This document shows positions 1-10,376 of a stretch of DNA of 64,000 nucleotides, piece after piece; position 1 is the stretch's first letter; each line of letters begins with the position of its first letter. The translations under genes were made by a program, and so were the position numbers. The notes under the pieces were generated by a model. That model ran no database searches, was not told where the DNA came from, and saw nothing but the letters and a program-made list of their open reading frames with translations. The DNA is from Bimuria novae-zelandiae CBS 107.79 (Eukaryota; Ascomycota; Dothideomycetes; Pleosporales; Didymosphaeriaceae): the NCBI GenBank assembly GCA_010015655.1, contig ML976656.1, positions 926,853 to 990,852 on the forward strand, written 5' to 3'.

Positions 1-442
1 ATGACGTTCGTCCTGCAACCCATTCCCGCCGCCATGGCAGAGGCCAGCAAAGCAGCGGGTGGAAATCCCATGGGCACCCCCGCGAAGACGCACCAGTGTA
101 CGTTAAATCCACCCTCACCCTAACCCTTCATCACCAAACAAGACCGGTGCGATGCTAACCCCCGCAGGGTGGACCACCCTCGTCGACTGGACCTCCGCCG
201 CCGACGACGCCGCCGTGCGCGCAGCCCCCATGGCCGTAACCACCGCGTGGAAGAAGAACAGCGCTGCGCGCGGCCTCGACGTGCCGCATATCTTCATGAA
301 CAACGCGTCGCGCGACCAGAACCCTTTGGCCTCGTACGGCGCTGCAAACGTGCAGAAGCCCAAGAAGATTGCGGAAAAGTCCGATCCTAAGCGCGTGTTC
401 CAGGACCTGCAGAACGGGGGGTTCTTGCTCAGGGACCCGTGA
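1..442 (+). CDS. FAD-linked oxidoreductase, C-terminal part (5' end outside window)
   Basis: This is the 3' end of a gene entering from the left edge. Exon 1-97 is followed by a 70-nt intron (98-167, GTACGT donor, CCCGCAG acceptor) and a last exon 168-442 with stop TGA at 440-442. The phase is kept: T97 joins G168-G169 to make TGG. The 123 visible residues end in a stretch containing ASYGAANVQKPKKIAEK, then DPKRVFQDLQNGG. This tail (a Y-G-x-x-N helix, then DPxRVFQxLQxGG) is typical of fungal FAD-binding PCMH-type (berberine-bridge-like) oxidoreductases. The FAD-binding domain itself would lie upstream, so substrate and pathway cannot be inferred. The ATG at position 1 is in frame but is not evidence of the true start. 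The family call rests on the tail only. Confidence 0.7.
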
Positions 443-869
443 GTTGGGTACCGGGCGGCGGTAATAGAGGGTGGGATGCTCGGTGGTAGTATATAATTTT
501 GCTGAGAGAGAGAGAGGGAGCGAGAGAAAGGAGGAGTTTGATAAGGTTTTATGACGCAGGCTCGGGATCCGGGATAATCTTGATCTCTCGAGAACCCTTA
601 TTCGAGGTACTAGATAGAGTGAGTACCGCACCATACTCCAACATCCCGCCCCTTCATTTCCAACCGCCCACCTCCACACCACATCACAGCTCCCTCGACC
701 ACGTCCAGTTCCTTTAACGTTATGGTGTAAATTTCGCATCTACACTCCTTCCTTAAGTGTGAACTTCCTATCTACACGAACATCCCACCCATGCAGGACC
801 CAAAAAAAGGCATGAAGCCCCAATGCAACCCACCTCCATGCCATACCATCCCCTCTAAAACCGGCACGT
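443..869. other. intergenic, shared 3' region of convergent genes
   Basis: The space lies between the convergent oxidoreductase and M3 peptidase genes. It holds a short GA-rich run (about 503-535) and no convincing reading frame. It probably contains both polyadenylation regions. Confidence 0.5.
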
Positions 870-3309
870 CTATTTCGCAATGCCAAGCTCCTTATAGAAA
901 GCCTCGGTGCTCGGCTTACGGCCCAAGAACTCCTCTAGGATATCCATCTCCTCCATGCTGCCGCCGCGCTCGAGCACCGTGTGTCGATACCGCCTGCCCT
1001 CCTTGCCGTTCATCGGGTCGTCCTTGAAGACGGAATAAAACATGTCGGTCGAGTAGACCTGTGAGGAGAGGTAGCCGTAGTAACTATTATTCTGTTAGCA
1101 CTTGTTTCCCTGAAGAGGGAAAGAGAATGGCAGCTTACCCAGCATCGTAACCGCCAATCAGGTGGCCAAAAGTAGCCTGGCCATTGCCCCACGCCCAGTC
1201 ACCACCAAGAACCTCGGGTCCGTCGAGCTGCGAGATCTCGTGCCTGAGCCGGTTGTAGGTGCTTGTGATATCCAGGTTCTCGATCTCTTCGTGGCTCTTC
1301 GGCTCGTGGACCGTCATATCGAACATGCCGAAGTGAAGTTGTCGCAGGTTGAACAACGCGTCATTGACATGCTTTGTGCTGATCAAGTTCGAAATGAGGG
1401 AGTTGGGTATTTGTTCCGCGGGCTTCTTGTCGGCGCCAGATGCCTCCTTGTACGCAGCCTCATACTCGGGGGACAAGTGCGAGTAGTGGTGTGAAAGCGA
1501 GCGTAGTTGCGACGGCGTCCAGCACCAGTTCTCCAACATCTGGCTGGGCGCTTCGACGAAGTCCCTAACCGTGTTGGTGCCGTGGAAGCGAGAGTATGTC
1601 GTCTTAGAGACGAGGTCGTGAATACCGTGTCCGAGCTCGTGGAAAAGCGTGATAACCTCGTCATGCTTGAGTAGTGATGGCTTCTTCGGCGTCGGCTTGG
1701 AGAAGTTGCAAACAAGTGCTGTGGCGGGATAGCGTCGTTTGCCATCTTTATTAATGTAACCGGGCTGAAGATTGAAGTTCGCTGCATGGCCGTATTTGCC
1801 GTCGCGCGGGAAAAGATCAAGGTAGAGATAGCCAACAAAGCCAGCACCTTCGCCTTCGTCGTCCCACACGCTGAAGACCTGGACGTCTTCGTGCCAGACA
1901 ATATCCGAGCCCTTGCCTCCGTCAGCGAGAGCGGTGCGGTCGTCGCCGGTGATCTCCACGAATGCCAGGCCGAAAAGCTCCTCGAAGATCTTGAGCATGC
2001 CCTGGATGGTGGTCTGCAGCGGGAAGTACTCCGCAATGACCTGTTGGTCCAGCGAGAAGTCCCTCTCGAGCATCAACCGGTCGTAATAACGATGGTCCCA
2101 GAGGAAGTATTTCGAGTCGTCATCGCTAAGACTCCGCGCCTTGAGATCCGTCTTCTTCAGCTCCAGCAGCTTCTCGATCTCCTGCTTGCCACCGGGCGCA
2201 AGACGCGTGCGCAAGTCGCCCAAGAAGTCATCCACCGTCTTGGGCAACTTGGCCATCTTATCCTCTATCCGGAACTCGGCATGGTTGTTGTATCCGAGGA
2301 TGCGGGCTGCCTCGTCGCGCAGGAGGATGGCTTCGCGGAACAAAGGCACGTTGCCGTTGCACTTGTTCTCGTTCGCAACAAAGACTCGCTTGCGCGTCTC
2401 TGCATGGGAAGCGTACTTCAACGTCGGGAACAAGTCCGGGTACTTGAACGTCAACCACAGCTTGCCCTCGTTCTCGCCCTCGCCGACCTTCAGTCCGTCC
2501 ACCACATCGTCCGGCACGCCGTCCAGCTCTTCCCTCGTGAACCAGATGCCGCCCTGCTCCTCGTTGAGATTCTTCTGGAAGGCGATGCTGATTGCGCTCA
2601 GCCGCTGCTTGATCTCCTTGAACCGGTCGCGCTTCGGGCCCGCGGGGACGTTCAGGCCGTTGCGGATGTACGACTTGTGGTCCTTTTCGAGTAGGCGCTG
2701 CGACTCGGCGTCCAGCGACTCCTTCTTCTGGAGGACGGCGTCGACTAGCCTGAAGACGTCCTCGCGCATGCTGGACTCAATGCTGAAGTCGTCCAGCAAC
2801 TTCTCCGCCTCGGTTGACGCATCGCGCAGTGCCTTGTCCATGGACACGGCCTGGTAGAAGCCGATGATGTGCGACTCAATAGCCATCTCGTTGTCGTCGT
2901 GCGCCACCGGGAGGAGCACGTTCTTGAAGTTGGCCTGCTCGGGCGTGACATCCTTCACGAGCGCATCCTGGACGTTCCGCGACCGCTCAATCTGGGCGAC
3001 GTCAGCTTCGATTCTGCGGGTGCTACTAACAAGCACACTTACTAGGCGCTTTGTATCCCGCAGCAGCGTGTCGGGGGTGGCGGTAAACTTGGGCGGCAGC
3101 TGCGGCGGTTTCTTGTATGCGGCGGGCGCCATGCTGCTGTTCATGAGCGGGCGCTGGCTCGACGACTGGAACGGGTTCCGGGCTGGCTTCAGGTACGAGA
3201 GGATGGAAGGTGCGCGGACGCCGAAGCGGAGGGTAGCCAGGATGGCGGAGAAGGAGAGGAAGAGGGCGACCGCGACCACGAAAAGGCGGGAGAAGCGTGA
3301 GGTAGCCAC
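870..3309 (-). CDS. M3 family metallopeptidase (thimet oligopeptidase / MepB-like)
   Basis: Two exons: 1139-3309 and 870-1083, with a 55-nt intron (GTAAGC donor, TGCTAAC branch, ATAG acceptor). The junction rebuilds the conserved G-Y-D-A-G-Y-Y-G-Y segment of the family. The protein is 794 residues. HELGH at about residue 555 is the HExxH zinc site, and the family's third ligand is expected in the following E-A-P-S-Q-M-L-E-N-W segment. Members are zinc oligopeptidases that cut short peptides in the cytosol or mitochondria. Unusually, the first 30 residues are a hydrophobic segment (RLFVVAVALFLSFSAILATL) that looks like a signal anchor. Later methionines (MNSSMAPAAYKKPP...) would give a soluble form that starts like ordinary family members. 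The family call is firm; the location is uncertain. Confidence 0.92.
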
Positions 3310-4105
3310 GGTTGTGGAGTTAGCTGTGCGTCACAACATGAAGGGATGGGGTAAGTCTGCTGTACGGTGGTAGTATAGTAGTAATAGATAGACGCAGACA
3401 AGGAGTGAAAGATGCGGTCACTTGACTTCAAGTCGCTGAGGGATGCTGCACGTCGGCGCTTGGGGCCAGATGCTGAGCGAGAGATGATCGTGATCGCTGC
3501 TGCGGCGCAGCTGCACGGGCACTCAGCTGGCGAATCTCCGCATGCATTTGGCGCCCGCCCACCAGGTTTAGGCCTCCCCTCAACTGGCCTAGTGAAGCGA
3601 CTCGGCCTGCCTTCTCCAACGTCGAGCGTGCGGGCGGCCGTTAGTATCGCCTCTAGGACGGCTCACCAACAAGGGAAGGAAGGGTGGTGCGGGAGCTTGA
3701 CTGCCGATACGTTTCGGCAACGTCAAAGTGCACGTCCACCCCCTTTCTGGAAGTCGACGGACTGATTCATCGAAGAGATAGAAGGGCGTTTCATTTGCAT
3801 CTGGTTCTAAAAATGTCACTTGGAAAGAACTAAGTACTATCAAGGTACCCTCTCAGACGTTCCCGCCAGCCATCTTTTCCCCTTCATCCACGACACCAAG
3901 TCATTCTGAATCGCTCCAGTCGATCCACTGATTCATCCATGACAACCAGCTTCACCATTTTGCATTTACGAGGTAGTGAACGTACTCGTCCAGCAACGGC
4001 ACAGTAGGCCAGCTACTGCGCCGACCCACCGCGCCCCTCCCACTAGACATTACAGTAGGTACTTCCGGAGTAACAAATACATTCCCATCGCTTCTCCCCT
4101 TGCTA
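3310..4105. other. intergenic, upstream of M3 peptidase gene
   Basis: This is the promoter side of the M3 peptidase gene and the 3' side of the rhodopsin-domain gene. The small frames here have no recognisable protein character. A pyrimidine-rich stretch with direct TACTAC motifs precedes the M3 start on the minus strand. Confidence 0.4.
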
Positions 4106-5368
4106 CTAGACAGTCAAATGCGCCTGCACAGGCTCCAAGATGGCACTCCCCCTACTCGCACTACTCAGACTCGCCGGCACCGTAATGAACCCACTCCACT
4201 CGGGACTCCCACTCCCGCCACTCTCTTCATTCCCCTTCCGTCCGTCGAAAAACTCCATGCTCTCCTTCTGCAACGGCACCCCGTCCGTCGGTATCTTCTT
4301 CGGCGACCTAATCTCCTGCACTTTCCGCCTCGCCAGGGGCTTCTCGTCGGGCCTGCGGTCGGACCCGCGGAAGAACAGGCGCAGGAAAGGTACAGAGGCG
4401 GACACGATGCCGCTGTTCGTCTCAACCTGGCCCCAGAGTAGGAGATCAGTGCCGAAGACCGCGCTGTTCTCCGGAGACTCGCTCCATAGGGCCATGACCC
4501 ACATGCGCACGCATGACGCGATGATGGCCATGATGCCGACGGAGAAGATGCCCACGAGCGCGAGGCGCTTGGACATGGGTACGCGGAGGCCGAGCAGCGT
4601 GGGGATGGGCAAGAGCATGATGAGCACGTCGGTGAAGAGGTTGACGGCGCTGGTGAAGACCCAGAGGCGCGTCGGGTCGTAGCATTTGAAGTGTGGCTTT
4701 TTGGTGTTAGGGTCGTGATCGAATTGGGAGAGATAGCCGGTAACATCGAAACTTTCGGAAGGCTTCTCGCATTGGAAGGCGGCGGCGATGGTCGTGGCAA
4801 AGGTGTACAAGATAACGAATGTGATTAAGATGTTAACGGAGCGCCGGAAGGTGCGGTGGGAGGCGATGGCGCGGTAGAACCAGAGGATAGAGAGCTTGAC
4901 GAAGCAGAGGGCGACGCCGTACGTCATGCGGTAGATGTACCATGTAACCAGTGTGCCATGCAGAGCGGATTCCAACAGAGGTCTTTTCTCCTGCGGCGAG
5001 GTCAGCAGGCTGATATGGTGCACTGGTGGATGGTCTCACAGGTATGCGAAAGAAGCTGGGCCGAACTTTCCTACTTGACTGATCTTGGTAGTAGTTGATA
5101 ACCGTGTTGCCCCAGGTGAATATCTATATCGCATAAGCAAACGGTGCCTGTATCGTGTTACGAGACTCACTAGAGCAATAAACATGAGATGGTCTGTAGC
5201 CCCGACGATGCCCATTCGATACCAGCGGCAGTAGTATCTGTTCCCACATCAGCAAACAATCAATCCATCCTAAAGCACACCTCCATACCTTAACATCACA
5301 ACAATCGTCGAAAGGCTCGTCAACGTCATACCCACAATCACCACCAGAAACCCAGGCCTCAAATACAT
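4106..5368 (-). CDS. fungal rhodopsin-domain integral membrane protein (SAT4/PTH11-like type)
   Basis: Four exons: 5289-5368, 5171-5237, 5040-5123 and 4106-4990, with introns of 51, 47 and 49 nt. All junctions keep phase and give 371 residues. Several hydrophobic helices are visible: LVVIVGMTLTSLSTIVVML at the N-terminus, VALCFVKLSILWFYRAI, a helix containing ILITFVILYTFATTIAAAF, the segment W-V-F-T-S-A-V-N-L-F-T-D-V-L-I-M-L-L-P-I-P, and LALVGIFSVGIMAIIASCVR. The order K-L-S-I-L-W-F-Y-R, then N-x-x-T-D-x-x-I-x-x-L-P-I-P, is the hallmark of the large fungal rhodopsin_dom family of seven-helix proteins of mostly unknown ligand. The tail is cytoplasmic, basic and Ser-rich. There is no CFEM domain. 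The start at 5368 follows an in-frame stop, but an extra upstream exon is possible. Confidence 0.82.
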
Positions 5369-7285
5369 GCCCTTGCACTCAACAAAAAACAACCGCACCA
5401 ACAGAGCAAAGGTAAGTAACCAGTTCCAAGACCCGGTCTCAGAGAATCATACGTCGCCCGAGGCACACAAGCGGCCTCTTAAAAAATAAAAAAATAAAAA
5501 ATAAAAATAAAAAAAGAGGCAAATGCAATAACGACGGTAGAGACAAATATTCAGCGAACGTGCCTGAACGCCTGCCTCGTGCCGGGCACCCACTATCCTT
5601 TTAGGCTTTCCCCAGATACTACCTGGTCCTGCAGCCCGCGGGCCAAGCACCCCTTCGCCCTTGCAGAAAGGTACCAGCAGGCAGGCTCGCCACACCCATC
5701 ATGCACACCTAGCATAGAGTTTGCAAGCCCCCAGTGCCTGACCAGGGCACCTCGACTGCACCTCATCGCTCGAAGACGGGCTAGCTCCCCATCTTTCCTA
5801 GACGCACTAGAGAAGCGCCTCTTCGTCTCCTGCCACGGTAGCCTCATCCCGTTCATCAAACCCTTGCGTCATGTACACCCGCCGTGTGCGCGGTTGTTGT
5901 CCTCAAGTAACGCTCCCAACCCACCACCAGCGGCGCCCCATCCATGGGCATGACATCCCCTCGCATCCTAGTACCGTTGCCATCGCCGCGTTGAAACGCA
6001 CGGAAGAGCACCTCCGCGCCCGGAATCCATGCACTCGCCCACCCCCAACCGCGATAGGAAACGCGCGGGGCGCTCATGGGTATCCGGTGAATCATGTGAC
6101 CAAGTGTATGCCCGTTCCTGGGGTTCCTGCGGCCTGCGCATTGATGTGACGGGCCCGATGGCACAAGAGGCGCGACGCAGCGGCCCACAGACAGCCCTTT
6201 AGCCGAGGCGCAGCCTTTGTATGAGCCTGAAACCGCACATCAGACGCGGGCCGAACCTGCACCGTGTACCTGTTTGGTAACGCTCGCAGCGAACGGTGAA
6301 CTGGCTGGCTAGATGAGCGGTAGCTTCACGCCGTTGCAAAAGAAATAATGCAGTGTTTGTCCTTGCATGGTAAAAAGTAGAGGAAGACGGGACGGCGCGG
6401 TGTTCAAAACGTGATTCGAATCCTACTTTTTCTCCTGGTAGGCGGCGCTCTGCGCACACCAGGATGATTTATCGAGTTCTATATGATGCGATGTGATGTG
6501 GTGCGATGATATGAGGAGGAGATATTCTCCTATCAAAACCAGCCGTGAGAAACAAAAGATCCCCTTGAGGAACCGTGGATTCGCAAGCCAAAATATACAA
6601 GAACATAACACACCCGGTGTGCGCTTTCCCCAATCCATTCGAGCCTGCTGGTAAGCCAACTGGGCCATGCCGCGATAGACACAGACACAAGCCGACAACT
6701 CAACCGATGAAAAGAACGCGCACACCTACAATCAACGTCGATACCATTTTCTTTCTCTTTTTTTTTGATTTCCAAGAACAAACGCAAGAACACACCTGAT
6801 CCTCGTCTATTGATCCAATAAGAAAAAAAGGCCTCTGCCTCCATGCCATGGTTTTTGCGCCTGTGAAATGCACGCCGTGAGGAGATACATCTATGCTTTT
6901 TCTGCTGCGCTTCCCGTGCGCGAGCAAACGTGGTCGTAAATGCAAAGTAAAACCGCCCGATATCGTGATACCGAGTGCTTGGGCGCCTAGCGCGAGCTCT
7001 ATAAGGTTAAAAAGGAAGGAACGGAAAAATTTTGCGCAAATTCTAAACAATAACGCCAGTGTGTAATGCAGATGCCCGCTGGGGGTGACCCAGCGAATGT
7101 GATGTTCCGGTAGATGTGAGCCGTGTCGTGTGTGGTGGTAGACTGTGATGATGACAAAACCGCTAGATGCAATGCTAGTGGACTGGAAAGATTCATGATT
7201 CGTGATGCTGATTCCGAATAGGGGGATTCTGTGGTGGCATGGCTGAGTGTGTGGGTGGAGTGCTGAGATGATGGGAGTGCCGCAG
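5369..7285. other. intergenic, 1.9 kb, no gene seen
   Basis: This lies between two minus-strand genes. It contains an A-rich simple repeat (about 5479-5515, runs of AAAAAT) and a GATG-rich stretch at 6480-6520. The several 80-120-codon frames on both strands lack consistent protein features. Nothing is annotated as a gene. Confidence 0.4.
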
Positions 7286-10200
7286 TCAAGGTTGGGAGGA
7301 ATCGAAGATGGGCGTGAAAAGAAGCTTCATGTTCAGAGTAAGGTCCTCCATGCCGTATCCGTCGTCGACCGTCGTAATGCTGCCAATTTCGACGTTCTTC
7401 GATGTCGAATCGATTACAACATGTGTTCTGATGTACTTGAGCTGATTGAAAACTTGCTGAAACCGGACATCCGGCGGAGCAAGCCAATCCTCGCGGCAGG
7501 AGCTCTGGAGGAAGATCTTGGCCAGGAAGTAGTAATGAATGCCGTCTCTACAGAACCCCAGAGGCCTCTGCTTAGTACCATACTGGAGCTGCATGTCTGA
7601 GTCCCATTGCTTCTTCCAAAGCACAAGAGCACCCATGGTCCTGCGAAGCATACCCTGCAGCTGCGAGTATTGACCGTCCGTTGGCGTGGCAGCGCCACTG
7701 CCACCGTTGCTGTTCGTCCCATCGTTGTACGATTGAGGCGTACTAGCACCGCTAGAAAAGCCAGAAGGGATAGCGAACTGACGTTGGAGCCTGAAAATTT
7801 GCGTATGGACGGCGTGGATCAGGATGAACTTGGAAAAGATGTTGGTGGCTTGAAGAGGGAGATCTTTCCCCGAGAGGAGCAGGACGAGTGTGTCCGACAT
7901 GGTGAGCTGGTTCATGCGCCGGCTGCCAGCGTAATTGTCGACTTGGGCTACTTCTCCATGGATACCCAATGCATTTGCACATTCTTCGGCGGTCTTTGCT
8001 TCCCAAGTCGCATCATCCGCTGGTAGAGGAAGCTTGATGTCGTAAATGTCAAACTGCGGCTGGGCGTTGAAGTATATTGCAAGGGAGGCATCGATGAGGA
8101 ACACAATATACATTACGCGGATCCGTGATTCCTGCTCGAGCCAGTCTGCCCAGGTCCAAGAAGTAATGTCGCTCGTGTCGATATGTCCGGATTTATGGAG
8201 TGTGCTCGAATTCGGGTGTCCAATAGGAAGCAGTTGCAGCAGGCCCATTTGTCGAACAATACTCGCGAGGGTCCAGAATGCTTCCCGTCCCTGCTGCCTC
8301 TGTTGTTGATTACCATGCCACACGAACAAAAAATGAATATGTACCAGGGCCTGAACCTCTTGAATGCTACCAGAAATCGGCATACTTTTTTCTACGGCAT
8401 CATCGTTCCTGGCTCTTTCAGAGGCTCCCTTGTACAGTTGCGAGGACCTGAATACCGACGCCCTCACCAGATCCATCAACCAGCGCACGTCTTTTATACC
8501 AATCCTATCCGAATACACCGCCCCGAGGCACACCATGGTAAGAATAAGTCCATCATGCGCTGTCAGAATGTCGAAGGACGAGTGAATCATGGGCCAATGG
8601 TTTTGAAAATGTTTGTACAGCCCCAAAAAGTGCTTTAGGTTGTCCGTCGTTAAAAGTCTCCTGAGGGCTTCATAGTCGCGCGCCGTATTCGAGCCAGGGT
8701 TCAACATGTAGGAGTCGGGATAACAGAAGGCGACCAAGTCATTCGCTTTTTTGTGCAGCGGATCGAATGTACCGAAATCCCAGTTGGGAAAACCAGAAGC
8801 AGCATCAGTAAATCCAGAATGCGAGTACAGTCCACTTAGCATTGCATCACGCGCGGTATCATTTCGGGTCTAGAAGGGATTCACTGTCAGCACACCACCC
8901 GCTTTAGGGGGGTGTGGACCACTCGCCATACTTGAGTTCATGAGGAAGTTGTCCGCTTGGGACTGACCATCACCATTACCACTGTAAGAACCGTTCCATC
9001 GTCCCGAGTGATCCTGCCCATTGGCGAGACCGTTGACGTTGGGCAGGGTGGGGCGTCCGTAGGAGGCAGACTCGGCATCCTCTTGCTTAATAGGCATGCT
9101 AGTCGAGGGGATGTCTTGATGTCCCATGGCGCTGTCGTAACTATAGTGCGGCTGACCGTTGGTGACGGCGGAAGTAGGTTGGCTCTGCTGATTGCCGTAT
9201 GGGCTCATGTCGTGCGACATGTTGTTCGCCATACCGTTGGTGGCACGGAAGTCGTTGAAGTTCAGACGGGGATGACCCATATCGAGCGCAGACATGCTTC
9301 TCCTGTTCTCCTCGACTCCACTGGCGGGACGAATGAGACTGTTAGACCTCGACGTCCTTGCGGACATGGACTGGTGCGCGTTCATAGGAGGAAGGCCGTC
9401 GGCATAGCCGTCAGTCTGCATGGGGGCCATCGGTTGCATGTTGCCAAGCGTTGTGTTACCGTAAGCGTTGTCCGCGTAAGGCATGGATGTGGCCATGTGG
9501 TTGAGATAGGAGTTGGCCTCTGCGCCACTCGGCTGTCGGTTCTTCTGCAGGTGCGACTGCGCATTCTGCAGATGGCTCGCGCCCGTCGGGTTTCCGCGGC
9601 GAATCGAGCACTTCTGGAAATGTCGCTTCAGAATATCGCTACGCGAGAAGGTATCTTTACAAAGATGGCACTGGTACGGGCGCTCGCCGGTGTCTATGCT
9701 ATCAGTAACTGCGGGAGACGCGTCGAGAGGAGAACTTACGTCGCAGAAGATGGCGCTTCAGATGCTTCAGGTGGAGGTACGTCTTGTTGCAATGCGGACA
9801 CTCGTACTTGCCCTCGGCGTTCTTGGTAGGGTTCGCCATCGTCTTACCTATCGCGGGGCTTGGGCGACCGGGGTGCGTGGGAAGCACACCGCGACGACCT
9901 TGCTGGCCAACGACGTGCACAGGCTCCGAGTCTTGGTTGGAGAGGACGGTCGACGGGTGAGGGTACATGCCCATGCCCATACCTCCGGCGCGCACATCCT
10001 GCAGTCCAGCAGTGAGCGCGTTCTGACCCAGCGCATTGGAGTGGGCGCCGGACGTAGGGAGCAGCGGTGGCTGGGAGTACGACGAGGTGGTGAGCATGTA
10101 GGAGGGCGACGGCTGTAGCGGGCGCAGCGGCGGATGCTGCGGTGCAATGGGTGGGATGGAGGCGCCTGAGCTTGTGGCATTGGACACGGGCGTGTGAGGC

Positions 10201-10376
10201 GTGATGGGCGTCTGCGGGTTGCTGTTGTGGTGATTGTACATGGGCTGGTACTGCTGGGCACTACCCAGCGGCGGCAGCGTGTTCTGCTGCTGGCCATTGT
10301 ATGACTGGCCTAGAGGGGGATACTGGCTGTTGCCATTGGGGTTGGGCACGCCAGACTGGCGGAAGCGGTCGTCCAT
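7286..10376 (-). CDS. C2H2 zinc-finger transcription factor with fungal transcription-factor regulatory domain, interrupted by in-frame TAG
   Basis: Exon 1 is 9740-10376; a 46-nt intron (9694-9739) is followed by a frame running 9693-7286. Residues about 190-213 form a C2H2 finger (YECPHC...H-x3-H) and about 218-240 a second, C2HC finger (YQCHLC...H-x3-C), joined by an HTGERP linker. The N-terminal region is Gln/Pro/Asn-rich. After about 245 low-complexity residues comes a part without repeats (8842-7286) with the look of the fungal_trans regulatory domain (LVHIHFLFVWHG, AFWTLASIVRQMGLL). Such proteins bind DNA in the nucleus and regulate transcription; the target is unknown. At 8870-8872 an in-frame TAG separates the zinc-finger part (486 residues if it ends there) from the regulatory part, which stays in the same frame. 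No phase-correct intron removes it. It could be a nonsense mutation, a sequence error, two genes or readthrough. Confidence 0.8.

Noticed and set aside
1786..2694. 302-codon frame opposite the M3 peptidase
   Set aside because: Antisense shadow of a clear gene (codon-position effect).
3014..3046. Possible 29-nt intron in the M3 peptidase (GTAAGT...CCGCAG)
   Set aside because: Too short and its removal breaks the frame, which is intact when read through.
6405..6435. tRNA B-box-like GATTCGAATCC
   Set aside because: Flanking bases do not form a T-stem and there is no matching acceptor stem or A box.
8870..8931. 62-nt intron to remove the in-frame TAG of the C2H2 factor
   Set aside because: Donor, branch and acceptor look acceptable, but splicing gives a stop after three new codons; no phase-correct alternative of normal length was found.
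8957..9829. 290-codon frame opposite the C2H2 factor
   Set aside because: Antisense shadow; the zinc fingers are on the other strand.
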